From: Bacteroidota bacterium
Lineage (GTDB): Bacteria; Bacteroidota; Bacteroidia; Cytophagales; Cyclobacteriaceae
Assembly: GCA_023417065.1 (NCBI GenBank)
Contig: JAEZGH010000049.1
Coordinates: 4,913 to 68,912 of the forward strand
DNA length: 64,000 nt
Direction of reading: 5' to 3'
In this document: one piece after another, positions 53,682 to 62,143 of the stretch
How the letters are laid out: every line of letters starts with the position of its first letter
How positions within the stretch are numbered: the stretch's first letter is position 1
Made by a program: the position numbers and the translations under genes
The notes under the pieces: model-generated
What the model was told of the DNA's origin: nothing
Seen by the model: the letters and a program-made list of their open reading frames with translations, nothing else
Database searches by the model: none

Positions 53682-54488
53682 ATGTATCAATTCTTAAAAA
53701 CTATTCTTCTCGCTGCTTTACTTTTTCTGAACATTCTAAATGTCAGCGCTACTGGACAATCCGGCGAACGAATCATTTACAAGGGTGATACGCTGGAAAT
53801 GTTGAGTGTTCCCCTGGAAGTTTTTCTTGAACGTAAAGATCGAGGAAAAATTTCACCGTATCTCGAAAATGGATGTTCAACAGCCTTGTGGAGAGGATAT
53901 GTCGGTTTATGGATGATTCGTGATGAGAAGCTGTTCTTACTTGATGTGAACGTATGTGGAAGAGATGAGCTGAGCATCATGAAGAAAATATTTCCGAATT
54001 CAGACGGTCCATTGTTTGTTGATTGGTTTACCGGGGATCTGGCAATACAGCAGGGAAAAATGATTCTCTATCACCATAACGGGTTCGATCGTTACTATCA
54101 GCACGAAGTTGTTTTATCAATTAGCAATGGTGAAGTTGAATCTACAGTAGAATTTGAAAATGGAGTTAGGCCCGGTGATGCCAGGTTTTCTCGCCGGCCT
54201 GATGATATTCAAAAGGAAATTTATAAGCGAATTAACTGGAAGGTGTTACCCGGACTATCGACCAAGTACAGGCTGTTTGTTGATTACAGAATAGGTGAGG
54301 ATGGACGGTTTTCCAAAGCAGAAGTACATGGTCAATTAGGTGACGCCTACAGCAAGCAATTGGAACTTATTCTAAATGAATTTCCCCCAGTCCAGGTATT
54401 CTATTACCGTGACAAACCAATCAATGAAGGTTGGACCATTCCAATTATTTTTTCAAATGAAATGAAGCGGGAAGCTCGGCGACATTGA
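53682..54488 (+). CDS. Secreted protein of an unrecognised family
   Basis: A 268-residue exported protein with a signal peptide (ending NILNVSATGQ). The central part is beta-rich; the end carries KQLELILNEFPPVQVFYYR with a basic tail (NEMKREARRH). A truncated copy of this end occurs at 36577-36721, so the family is multi-copy in this genome. I recognise no domain. It stands alone between the DUF6882 gene and an ExbD-like lipoprotein gene on the other strand. Confidence 0.65.
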   Translation: MYQFLKTILLAALLFLNILNVSATGQSGERIIYKGDTLEMLSVPLEVFLERKDRGKISPYLENGCSTALWRGYVGLWMIRDEKLFLLDVNVCGRDELSIMKKIFPNSDGPLFVDWFTGDLAIQQGKMILYHHNGFDRYYQHEVVLSISNGEVESTVEFENGVRPGDARFSRRPDDIQKEIYKRINWKVLPGLSTKYRLFVDYRIGEDGRFSKAEVHGQLGDAYSKQLELILNEFPPVQVFYYRDKPINEGWTIPIIFSNEMKREARRH

Positions 54489-54516
54489 AGCTTTTCAAGG
54501 TGAGTTGCAAAAATGT

Positions 54517-55008
54517 TTAATTGGCGGCTGGCAAGGGAACTTTCAATGTCTGCAATTCATCGTTATCGGTAACTAAGAACACCGGGACAAACTTGTTGGG
54601 GCCGGACCTTGCGGATGCGATAATCCGATTGATGAAGTCTTGAGGCACGTGTTGGTCCACAAATAAAAATGCCTGAACACGTGGCCCATCTTTCACCCGA
54701 AGTTCATTCAGATACGAACCTACCTTGTCTAGTCCGATCAACACATCGTTAACCTGTATGAAAATTGAATCGCGGTATTCCTGACGGAACGATAGAAGTT
54801 CCTTTTTTCTCGGACCGACAAGAATGTAACCGCAGGAACAGTCTTCAGTCGCTTTTTGTAAGCTCTTCCCAGAACGCGCTGTCGGAAGATTTACATCAAG
54901 CATCATCTCCGGAAAAAGTCTTTCAAGCTGTTTTTGGCTGGGGCTCTTGCAGCTTAACGTGAGGAAAGCGATCAAAAGAGTGGGAATGGCAAATTTAGAT
55001 ATCCTCAT
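54517..55008 (-). CDS. Lipoprotein with ExbD-like periplasmic segment
   Basis: A 163-residue lipoprotein (MRISKFAIPTLLIAFLTLSC). The part from about 75 on (SIFIQVNDVLIGLDKVGSYL ... AFLFVDQHVPQDFINRIIAS) has the strand-helix layout of the ExbD/TolR periplasmic domain, but with no transmembrane anchor. The membrane protein at 56759-58288 contains similar segments, so the two may work together. Confidence 0.6.
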   Translation of the reverse strand: MRISKFAIPTLLIAFLTLSCKSPSQKQLERLFPEMMLDVNLPTARSGKSLQKATEDCSCGYILVGPRKKELLSFRQEYRDSIFIQVNDVLIGLDKVGSYLNELRVKDGPRVQAFLFVDQHVPQDFINRIIASARSGPNKFVPVFLVTDNDELQTLKVPLPAAN

Positions 55009-55066
55009 AAGGCATTTGGGTTGTAATGCGATTTTGTCATCACAGTCACACCCTCACACTTCTCCA

Positions 55067-55121
55067 TTTCACCAGCCTATTCCCTAACCAATTCATTTTC
55101 AAAACTGCTTTGCGCGCGCGC
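55067..55121. repeat. 55-nt direct repeat, copy 1
   Basis: TTTCACCAGCC, then ATTCCCTAACCAATTCATTT, then AACTGCTT and a GC-rich end. It matches copy 2 at 58406-58460 with five differences in 55 nt, same orientation. Confidence 0.85.
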
Positions 55122-55150
55122 CGTCTGATGTGATTCAGCGCTTGATCAGG

Positions 55151-56422
55151 TCATCTACCTGTTTTGATCTCCTTAAATCTCTCCCAAGGCAATTCTCCCT
55201 TCCATTTCTTTGGGGACTGAACTAGAAGGCTATCCTTCCACTTCCATTCATACGAAACAGCTCTGTACACTGCGTCCTTTTTGACTTCATCTCTCCTGTA
55301 GTTAACTTCACTCACTGCGCCTTTCGCATCCATGCTTACGTACAAATAATGGTTTAAGTCTCCCCACAAGGATGGGCCCTTCTTTTTCCAATTGTATGAT
55401 TGTTGAACCAGCGTGCCGGTACTATCGTATTCCAAACCACCATCTACGAAGTCTTTCGACTGCAATGCGCCGTTCGCAAACTATGCATAAGTGGTGTCGC
55501 GGCCATAACGGTATTTTACCTGGCCATTGTCATAGTACTCTTCTCTAAAAATCACCTCGTGACGTGAACCTTCCGCTTTGTATTTGGGATCGAGATCACT
55601 TCTAAAGATCGTTGGGTAGTCTCTTTCCAACGCCTTCTCCTTCATTTTTCGATTGTCGTGTTTAATCATGCGATAGCTATAGGTAGTATCGCCGGCTTTG
55701 TATTGTAAAAATTGTCGTTTTAATTCGCCGTCCTCGAACCAGAATTCAGTGGTGTCGCCGTGTTGGACCCAATCCACTTTCCCTGATTCATAAAAGACCT
55801 TTCTGGAGACCGGCCTTTGTTCGCGATAGTGTTGTTCTTCCGGATAGAGGAAGATCTGCTTTATTTGGCCACCAGGATAGAACGACACCCAAAGCCCTTC
55901 CCCAAATCCATATTTGTTGCGCTTGTTGATGATCTGTCCTTGGTAGACTTGTTGTGAAGGTTCGAGAACGGGATAGGGATCGTCAGACTTCTTGATCGGT
56001 TTTCCCTTAAAAAAGAACTGGTATTCAGTTTCTGCAATGTTGGAGATTTCAAGTTCGAGTGAGAAGCAGCAATTGCAGTCACACTCAGGATTACTTTGGT
56101 TTTCTGGATATGGGAGGATGAATACGTCGTTGTCTTTGATCTTTACTTCCGGATTAAATTGAGCACAACAATTTTCAGCGAAATGAATGGTGACAGTCGT
56201 GTTTCCGTTCCTGGCCTCAAGAGCCGAGATCCTGTCCACTAACTGGTATGGATCATAACGGTCGTCGCAATCGAGACTCTTCCAACGAATTAATTTCGGA
56301 TCGCTGCCTTGTGCACTTGCCATGGCTGGAATAAAAAGTACCAGGAAGCCGGTTTGTTTGAAAAGTTGGAAAATGAGACCTGTGACTTTTTGAATCATGA
56401 TTTTGCCTGCATCGATGTTCAA
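55151..56422 (-). pseudogene. Secreted MORN-like protein gene with an in-frame amber stop
   Basis: An exported protein of about 420 residues (signal ending FIPAMASAQG) with a Cys-rich middle (NPECDCNCCF). Repeated MORN-type 'x-x-(F/Y)-x-x-G-x-(L/V/I)-K' units follow, such as YPGGQIKQIFLY, YESGKVDW, FEDGELKRQF and YDNGQVKYRY. A TAG at 55483-55481 interrupts the frame, but the same frame continues with FANGALQSKDFVDGG, exactly where the repeat predicts W. A single TGG to TAG change explains it. The rest (55151-55465) is intact, so the mutation is recent or an artefact. Confidence 0.85.
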
Positions 56423-56758
56423 AGATAAAAAAAATGCGAATCGCTGTTCCTACGTGGCTACCAGTGCCTCTCGGGAAAAGTTTTTGACAGCGGCATGCAT
56501 AGGATCTTGGTATATATGTGTTTAATAATAACGGAAAAGTGTTAACCTCTATTCCCTGCAGTTTTTAACAGCCTTTACTCGTATTCGATTATCGTCTCCC
56601 TAATTACTCCCGGGTGATCAACCTTATAGGTAGCGCTCTGAGTGTAACTTATTTCCTCTTCGTCGCCTGCGGCAATTCATGAAGTACTTTTTCGATTCGC
56701 GCGTAGCAATTATTCTGATATTGGCGCGCGACTTAATAAAACATTATCTTTAGGACTT
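56423..56758. other. Intergenic stretch between divergent genes
   Basis: About 335 nt, AT-rich. Apart from the promoter at 56721-56752 in front of the next gene, nothing is seen. Confidence 0.45.
56721..56752 (+). promoter_or_regulatory. Promoter with TTG/-7 spacing and a start-proximal box
   Basis: TTG at 56721 and TATCTTTA at 56745-56752, separated by 21 nt, the usual Bacteroidota arrangement. The ATG begins six bases after the box, giving an almost leaderless mRNA. Confidence 0.5.
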
Positions 56759-58288
56759 ATGTCGTTGTCAAAAGGATTCTTACGCCGCCCAATGGTTTTT
56801 GATCATGAGTTGCGGATTAGGCTAGTGCTGCTATCCATAATCTGGGTTTCCTTTTCCTTTATTTTGTACACCTTCTCAATCGTTCTCCGCGAAATGCTTC
56901 GCTTGAGTCTTTCAACCAGTAATGAGCCGTTGCTGCTGACGACATCTGAGGGATTTTTCTTCAACTACTTCTTTGCGTTCCTTGCCTTTTCAATCTCATT
57001 AGGCTTTGTATTTCGATATTTTTGGTTTAACCCACTGCTGAGAGCGCGGCGAGTTCGTTATAATAAATTTGCCATCGCTACCGAAATGGGCAGTATCAAT
57101 ATCATCGTGCTTTTCCTGATGATGAAGTTGGCCATCCTGTACATTTCGATGCTGGTATTCGGCCCGGTTTTTCTATACTTCAGTTTTTCCGATTACCCCG
57201 TCGCCATGCTCATGCTTCCCTTGGTAATTTTCGTGTATCAGTGGAGTTCGATCAATCGCGTCTTTCTAAAGGACGGTTTAAAATGGATGTTCTATTCGCT
57301 GGCGGCAACAATCGTGCTTTCGTTTCTCTTCGCGCGTGTGCCTGTCCTTGATCATGAGCGTTTGAATAAGGTCATTGTTTCAGCATCACCAGCGGGTCAT
57401 TTCAGATGGGATTTGCCTCCAAGGTTTAGTGAAGCAATAGAAGAATTTTCTGAGTATCGTGAACTAATGGAAGTGAAGATCGTCTCCGGATTTCCTTTAA
57501 ATTCAATGGAAAAGGAGCCCGTTGTATTTTGGGGAAGTAAACCATTCGATACGCTGGATCATGCTACTTTTTCCTTCACCATTGATACATTAAAAGCACA
57601 ATTCCTAGAATTTGAGAGGGATCGTGTATCAGCGCAATTGCTTATTGATCGAAATACCCCAATGAAGCATGTGAAAGATTTGAAGTTGCTGCTTTTTCGA
57701 AATGATGTAAGAACTATATTCCTTGCTTTAAAAAATAAGGCGGTCATATACGGAAGTGACAATCGTTTCTATTTCAGACAAAGAATACATTACTGTGATA
57801 CCGCCTACAATCTGAACGCCGACATTCAGGAGGACATTGATGCGCCTCTTCTGCCTCCATGTTTCGAGAAAAGGATCACTTCTCCCGGTGGAATGCTGAT
57901 ATTACTTAAAAGGGGAAAGTTCTACGTGGATGGATTAGTTCAAACTCCCGAAGAAATCAGGTTAAAAGTAGCGGAGTTTCTGTCCGGCGACAATGGCAAT
58001 GCGGTGATTCGGTTTTGGTCCGACGATCATTCTAGGTATGAAGATTATCTCAGGATGTTTAATGGTATTCTCGCCGGTTACCGCGATGTACTCGACGCTT
58101 ATATGATGGTGAATTTTGCAACGTCCTACCGTGACTGCCTCCGAAACCCATTTGATAGTTTATGTATTGAAGCCGAAAGAGCTGCGCGTGAAAAGCATCC
58201 ACAGTTTCTTTTCGATTTATCTGATCAGGAAGTGCAATTATTGATCAGGAACATGCCAAATCTTTCCGGCTTGTTTGATGGTAAATGA
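56759..58288 (+). CDS. Polytopic membrane protein with ExbD-like domains
   Basis: A 509-residue protein. Five or six hydrophobic helices lie in the first 205 residues. Two tandem ExbD/TolR-like periplasmic segments follow: VSAQLLIDRNTPMKHVKDLK at about 290 and MLILLKRGKFYVDGLVQTPE with AVIRFWSDDHSRYEDYLRMF at about 390-440. The family signature of a peptidoglycan- or TonB-related motor subunit is thus present in an unusual fusion to a polytopic anchor. No MotA/ExbB partner is adjacent. Its exact role is unknown. Confidence 0.6.
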   Translation: MSLSKGFLRRPMVFDHELRIRLVLLSIIWVSFSFILYTFSIVLREMLRLSLSTSNEPLLLTTSEGFFFNYFFAFLAFSISLGFVFRYFWFNPLLRARRVRYNKFAIATEMGSINIIVLFLMMKLAILYISMLVFGPVFLYFSFSDYPVAMLMLPLVIFVYQWSSINRVFLKDGLKWMFYSLAATIVLSFLFARVPVLDHERLNKVIVSASPAGHFRWDLPPRFSEAIEEFSEYRELMEVKIVSGFPLNSMEKEPVVFWGSKPFDTLDHATFSFTIDTLKAQFLEFERDRVSAQLLIDRNTPMKHVKDLKLLLFRNDVRTIFLALKNKAVIYGSDNRFYFRQRIHYCDTAYNLNADIQEDIDAPLLPPCFEKRITSPGGMLILLKRGKFYVDGLVQTPEEIRLKVAEFLSGDNGNAVIRFWSDDHSRYEDYLRMFNGILAGYRDVLDAYMMVNFATSYRDCLRNPFDSLCIEAERAAREKHPQFLFDLSDQEVQLLIRNMPNLSGLFDGK

Positions 58289-58405
58289 GCGTGCTGTTGG
58301 TGCGATCACTGTGAACGAATTAGGTTTTGCACGGGAGCTTTTCATCTTCGGCATGCTTGGTACTATCGGAAGGTTGATGTAATCGACGGTTATACCCTTT
58401 TTCCT

Positions 58406-58460
58406 TTTCACCAGCCCATTCCCTAACCAATTCATTTTCTGAACTGCTTGGCGCGGGCGC
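58406..58460. repeat. 55-nt direct repeat, copy 2
   Basis: 50 of 55 bases are identical with 55067-55121, same orientation, 3.34 kb apart. Between the copies lie the amber-broken MORN-like gene and the ExbD-like membrane protein gene. Confidence 0.85.
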
Positions 58461-58486
58461 GTATTTACTCACCCTCGTTTTATTAG

Positions 58487-58522
58487 GTTTATTATGTTTA
58501 TATAGTTTATAATGTTTATATA
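58487..58522. repeat. Tandem 18-nt repeat (iteron-like)
   Basis: GTTTATTATGTTTATATA directly followed by GTTTATAATGTTTATATA, one difference. Two further TGTCCAG motifs lie just to the right. The position about 250 nt beyond the mobilisation gene block makes this an oriT/oriV candidate. Confidence 0.7.
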
Positions 58523-58769
58523 AGGCTACACTACCTGTCCAGGTACTTGTCCAGAGCTTATCCGGGGCCTCTCTAGAGCTAAGCCAAAAATTGGTCTGGT
58601 ACCGTGTTGCGGGCTGAACAAAATTTGTACTGCAATCCTGTTCAATCGTTGATCCGGAGACAAATAGAAAAAGCGGTATCGATACAATCTGCAGCAGCAG
58701 TTGAATGAACAGAATCATAGCGAAAGTGTTTTTGTGAAATCTTATTTCATGGTGAAAAGGAAAGTACGG

Positions 58770-59915
58770 TCAAAGGTGTCGACGCTTCCGGCGCTTACGC
58801 CTCACGTTATGAGCAGGAGCAGGTTGGTCAGTAGCGCCGAGATTATGCCTACCGCTGTTGCTGTCCAATAGCGATTCCAGAAGGCTTTGATCGCCTGGGC
58901 TGAATGCTTTTGTGGGAGTAGGGTCAATCGTTCCTCCAGTTCTTTTAAAGGCTTGCAGAGTGCCTTGAGGCGATTGTGCAGGTCGTCGTACGAACGCTCC
59001 AACACTCGTTGCTTGATCTGGAAGCTTTGTAAGTTTAATTGTGTCTCGTTGTGCATGATTTTTATTTCCTTGATGATGCTGGCCATTTGATCGCTCGTCA
59101 GCGAGGATGGCGTTGGTTCTAAGGTTTGTTTTGTGAATTGTTGTACAATCTCTTTCTTGTTCATAATCAATTTTGTTTTTGAGTGTGGTCCACTTGAAGT
59201 CGTTTCCGACCTTGGCGCCTTTCATCACGACTCCGTTGTAACTGAATGATACGCCGCTAACGTACCCTGTCGAGGCGATGTTGAAGAGAATGGAAACTTT
59301 TTTTGCTTCGAGTGCTGCAATGAACTCCTTTGTATTCATTTGATTTTTCTGACTAAGAACTTCGTTGAGTATCACTTGCAAGGCCATCTTGTCGGATGGC
59401 TTATTCGTGCGTTTCATATACTCAAGCTCGTTCTTCGTCATTGCTCTTTCTTTTGCCTGACGGCTTGGTGTAACTTGTGTTAGGTTGTACTGCTTCTCTA
59501 GTTCGCGAAGAACTTTTTCACTTCGAGCATAGTCATTGCTATCTGAGATTACTTTTCCGTCGTAGCCGATCCGGTTAACCAGGATGTGAAGGTGTGGATG
59601 GTCGACATCGTTATGACGGAAGATGATGAACTGGTGCTGGTCAAAGCCGTTGCCTTTGAGGTAGTCCAGGCCGATTTGCTTCATCGTTTCGTTCGATAAC
59701 TTTTCATGGTAAGGAAAGTTGATCGAGGTGTGATAGAAATACTTTTTCAGGTTCGGCTTCAGCACCCGGACCATTTGCACCTCCTTCATGATCGCGTTTT
59801 CTTTAAAGGCGGCGAAGGAGTGGGTGAGCATTTCGGCCACACCCTTTTCCACCTTCTCCAGGTTGTACCTCAACGCGCCGCGAAAGCTTCTGCCTTTAAC
59901 CTGGTTCCCTGTCAT
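58770..59915 (-). CDS. MobP/MobA-type relaxase
   Basis: A 381-residue relaxase. The metal-binding motif III is HNDVDHPHLH (101-110), with a catalytic-Tyr candidate in the N-terminal GALRYNLEKV. The domain runs to about residue 245 (KGAKVGNDFKWTTLKN). Beyond this, 130 residues of low-complexity, basic text end in RRKRRKRRHL and overlap completely with another frame (58802-59170). The functional relaxase probably ends near residue 250 in relatives; the tail here is either real disorder or read-through. Its start overlaps the MobC-like gene by 20 nt. Confidence 0.9.
   Translation of the reverse strand: MTGNQVKGRSFRGALRYNLEKVEKGVAEMLTHSFAAFKENAIMKEVQMVRVLKPNLKKYFYHTSINFPYHEKLSNETMKQIGLDYLKGNGFDQHQFIIFRHNDVDHPHLHILVNRIGYDGKVISDSNDYARSEKVLRELEKQYNLTQVTPSRQAKERAMTKNELEYMKRTNKPSDKMALQVILNEVLSQKNQMNTKEFIAALEAKKVSILFNIASTGYVSGVSFSYNGVVMKGAKVGNDFKWTTLKNKIDYEQERDCTTIHKTNLRTNAILADERSNGQHHQGNKNHAQRDTIKLTKLPDQATSVGAFVRRPAQSPQGTLQAFKRTGGTIDPTPTKAFSPGDQSLLESLLDSNSGRHNLGATDQPAPAHNVRRKRRKRRHL
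58802..59170 (-). CDS. Small coiled-coil membrane protein nested in the relaxase gene
   Basis: A 122-residue protein in a different frame inside the 3' third of the relaxase gene. It has a charged N-terminus and a long coiled coil (about 30-95: IIKEIKIMHNETQLNLQSF ... PLKELEERLTLL). A C-terminal transmembrane helix (AVGIISALLTNLLLLIT) follows. Similar small TM proteins follow relaxase genes in Bacteroidota mobilisable elements. Its sequence looks more natural than the overlapping relaxase tail. An alternative start is MNKKEI, two codons later. Confidence 0.7.
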   Translation of the reverse strand: MIMNKKEIVQQFTKQTLEPTPSSLTSDQMASIIKEIKIMHNETQLNLQSFQIKQRVLERSYDDLHNRLKALCKPLKELEERLTLLPQKHSAQAIKAFWNRYWTATAVGIISALLTNLLLLIT

Positions 59916-60246
59916 CGATCATCAAGGTTAGAATCTTTTGGAGTTGTGCCTGCACCGAGAGGATGTACACAAGGTAGTCTCTCGGAAACTCGCCGGAGTT
60001 TATCTTATGTGTCGCCTGATTCAGGTTCACGCCAATCTTTTTCAGCTCCTGGTATGTCGCTGCATCTATGGGTGACAATTTTACAGGCGGAAACTTGCCG
60101 GTAAAGATTTTCTTCCGGATCCAGTTCGCAGGAGTAAGTCCGCTGGCGTTAGCATAGTGGTTTACTTTCCCTGCTTCTTCACTGGTCAGGCGGATGTTCA
60201 CCTGTACCTGGCGCTTGTCTCTCTCGTTACTCTTCGGCCTTGCCAT
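59896..60246 (-). CDS. MobC-like relaxosome protein (RHH)
   Basis: A 116-residue protein starting MARPKSNERDKRQVQVNIRL; the frame is open to 60324, but the upstream part is arbitrary. The N-terminal ribbon-helix-helix (VNIRLTSEEAGKVNHYANASGL) and the following helix bundle (GVNLNQATHKINSGEFPRDY) are the MobC pattern. It should bind oriT and recruit the relaxase. Its stop overlaps the relaxase start by 20 nt. Confidence 0.88.
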   Translation of the reverse strand: MARPKSNERDKRQVQVNIRLTSEEAGKVNHYANASGLTPANWIRKKIFTGKFPPVKLSPIDAATYQELKKIGVNLNQATHKINSGEFPRDYLVYILSVQAQLQKILTLMIDDREPG

Positions 60247-60336
60247 AGATGTTTTAGAAACGAAGTGGTCAAATTTGGGAGTAAGCCGTTTTTGCGTAGC
60301 GAAAACATGGCTTGCTCCTTTCAAGAACTTGTATGC

Positions 60337-61278
60337 TCATAGCCCTAAGCTTTTCTTTCTGCCTGGATCAGCCACCGTGAGATTTGGCTTTTCATTGGCC
60401 ACATGAAAGTCATTCAGGTCTTTGTGCTGCGAGTAAATAGTTGCCGCATCGTAATAATGAACACCATTTCGGATCAATGTTTCCTTTGCCTGATTCCCTG
60501 CCTCGTCATTATCTAAGAATACCACGACTTCATTTGCATGCTGAATTAATGGCAGACTTTTATTTACAAACGCCAGCGAATTGAGGATGAGAAATCCGGC
60601 GTCTTTTCGTATCGACTGTAGGTCCGCGTTCGACGATTGCTTTAGGGAAAGGAAGTCAATGAATCCTTCCAGGACACAGAGGCGTGGGCTTCCGGACTCC
60701 AGCAGGGTGATATCTTTCGGAGAAGACGAACCTTTGAACCAGCTGTTCCGCAGCTCCCAGCCGCCGGATCGGTTCTGGAATCCAACGGTCTGGTATCGTT
60801 TGAAGCCGATTTGAAGAAGAACCTCCTTGCAGTGGGCCTGCGCGAGGTCGGTACTAATTCCCCTTGAGGTCAGGTAGTAAAGTAGGTTCGGGTTGGTGAG
60901 GTCCCTGACCGCTGCGACGTTCAGCCGGTTAGGTGCCTGATTAAAATGCTCACCTTGCCGAGGTGGTTCCCTGACCTTGCCAAGGTCGGCGACGACCTTA
61001 CCGCCACCTTCCGACAACCTCTCTAGCGCCTCATGGAGATTACATTGATGAAGTTTTGCACACAGGTCGACGATCGTTCCGCCTTCGCCGGTGCCATGGT
61101 CGAACCACACGTTCTTGTTGCTATCCACTTTGAGGGAGGGTGTTCGCTCATGACGGAATGGTGAAAGGTACCAGTATTCGTGGCGGGAGCTGTTCGTTGG
61201 ATGAACACCTTGTTGTGCCAGGAACTCGGTGATCGGAATTTGTTTTGCTTCGTTGAAGGTTAATTTATTGTTCGACAT
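60337..61278 (-). CDS. CHC2/toprim primase-like protein
   Basis: A 313-residue replication-type primase. The N-terminal zinc-finger-like part (YLSPFRHERTPSLKVDSNKN, VWFDHGTGEGGTIVDLCAKL) retains the strands of the CHC2 fold but has lost the usual first Cys. The toprim domain begins near 195 with VLEGFIDFLSL (Glu) and VVVFLDNDEAG (Asp-x-Asp). Short primases of this type accompany mob genes in Bacteroidota elements and may prime second-strand synthesis after transfer. Confidence 0.87.
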   Translation of the reverse strand: MSNNKLTFNEAKQIPITEFLAQQGVHPTNSSRHEYWYLSPFRHERTPSLKVDSNKNVWFDHGTGEGGTIVDLCAKLHQCNLHEALERLSEGGGKVVADLGKVREPPRQGEHFNQAPNRLNVAAVRDLTNPNLLYYLTSRGISTDLAQAHCKEVLLQIGFKRYQTVGFQNRSGGWELRNSWFKGSSSPKDITLLESGSPRLCVLEGFIDFLSLKQSSNADLQSIRKDAGFLILNSLAFVNKSLPLIQHANEVVVFLDNDEAGNQAKETLIRNGVHYYDAATIYSQHKDLNDFHVANEKPNLTVADPGRKKSLGL

Positions 61279-61588
61279 AATTTGTTGCGGTTTGGTGTTT
61301 AGATGGAATAACTATACTTACCCGTGATCCCTGCCTCGGGTGGCAGGAGGGATGGTATTGCAGGTAGCCATAGAATTGTAATTCGTTAATGACTTTATGA
61401 TAGGTGGCGCTTGAATGTATCCTTGATAACGCCATCAGACTTTTCCGTGTGATCGGGTACCACTTGTTGAAATGGTTCTTCATCCACAAGTGGCAGAGCG
61501 CGACAATCACGGCGACATGAACTGGTCTAAGCCGTCTATCGGCGGCGGCCAGTTGGATCAGGTAGCGGAGTCGTTGGGCACCGTTCAT
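61265..61588 (-). CDS. Helix-turn-helix protein of the mobilisable element
   Basis: A 107-residue protein with a helix-turn-helix-like part (YPITRKSLMALSRIHSSATYHKVINEL) and a beta hairpin tail. It overlaps the upstream gene by four bases and the primase start by 14. It resembles small regulator/initiator proteins found between excisionase-like and primase genes in Bacteroidota elements. Confidence 0.7.
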   Translation of the reverse strand: MNGAQRLRYLIQLAAADRRLRPVHVAVIVALCHLWMKNHFNKWYPITRKSLMALSRIHSSATYHKVINELQFYGYLQYHPSCHPRQGSRVSIVIPSKHQTATNYVEQ

Positions 61589-61863
61589 ACCTGACCAATT
61601 TTTGGATCGGTCTCCAGTGCTGCGATAACATCCTGGTAGCGGTAGAACATAATTCCGCCAAGCTTGCGGTAGGGAATGGCCCCTTTTGTCCGGAGTGTCT
61701 GCAACGTTCCATGCGAGATCCCAAGCAACTGCCGGACTTCAACACTCTTGAGCCATTCCTTCTGATTAAATTTTGTCTTTTGCTGAACGATCTGCTTCAA
61801 ATCTTCCAGCAGCCGGAGCCGGAAGCTTTCCAGGTCCTCGGTGGTGATGATTTCTTTTGCCAT
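61585..61863 (-). CDS. Excisionase/AlpA-like helix-turn-helix protein
   Basis: A 92-residue DNA-binding protein with the MerR/Xis-type HTH: KEWLKSVEVRQLLGISHGTLQTLRTKGAIPYRKLGGIMFY. This 'helix_turn_helix_17'-like form is typical of the first gene of Bacteroidota mobilisable transposons. Its stop overlaps the next start (ATGA). A tyrosine integrase would be expected near this gene but is absent from the window. Confidence 0.85.
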   Translation of the reverse strand: MAKEIITTEDLESFRLRLLEDLKQIVQQKTKFNQKEWLKSVEVRQLLGISHGTLQTLRTKGAIPYRKLGGIMFYRYQDVIAALETDPKIGQV

Positions 61864-62143
61864 GTCTTTTTTGTTTTGTGATACAAATGAGTTGTTTTCG
61901 ATGCGTAGGCATTCACAACGACTACCGTAGTAGTGATTGATTTTCCTGGAAGCTCCCTTCTGCCCGGATCGTAATTCAAATCATTTACTTTCAGCAAAAT
62001 TGGATAGGTGTAAATAGAATCCTTACCACTATGGACCCATGTTGGTATCGATTTAACTTGGAAGAGCCGAATTGAATTCAGGGAAGTAGGTTTTCAAGGG
62101 GTCCGACGTAAATGAGTATATTGAAGCCGCCATCAATGGAGCA

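Larger units (their letters stand above)
58289..58769. other. AT-rich gap beside the mobilisation module
   Basis: About 480 nt holding copy 2 of the 55-nt repeat, the 18-nt tandem repeat and two TGTCCAG motifs (near 58537 and 58550). No gene is supported. It is the best place for an origin of transfer or replication of the adjacent element. Confidence 0.5.

Noticed and set aside
58320..58718. 132-aa reverse-strand ORF over the iteron region
   Set aside because: Encodes repetitive text from the AT-rich repeats and has no recognisable domain; the DNA repeats explain it better.
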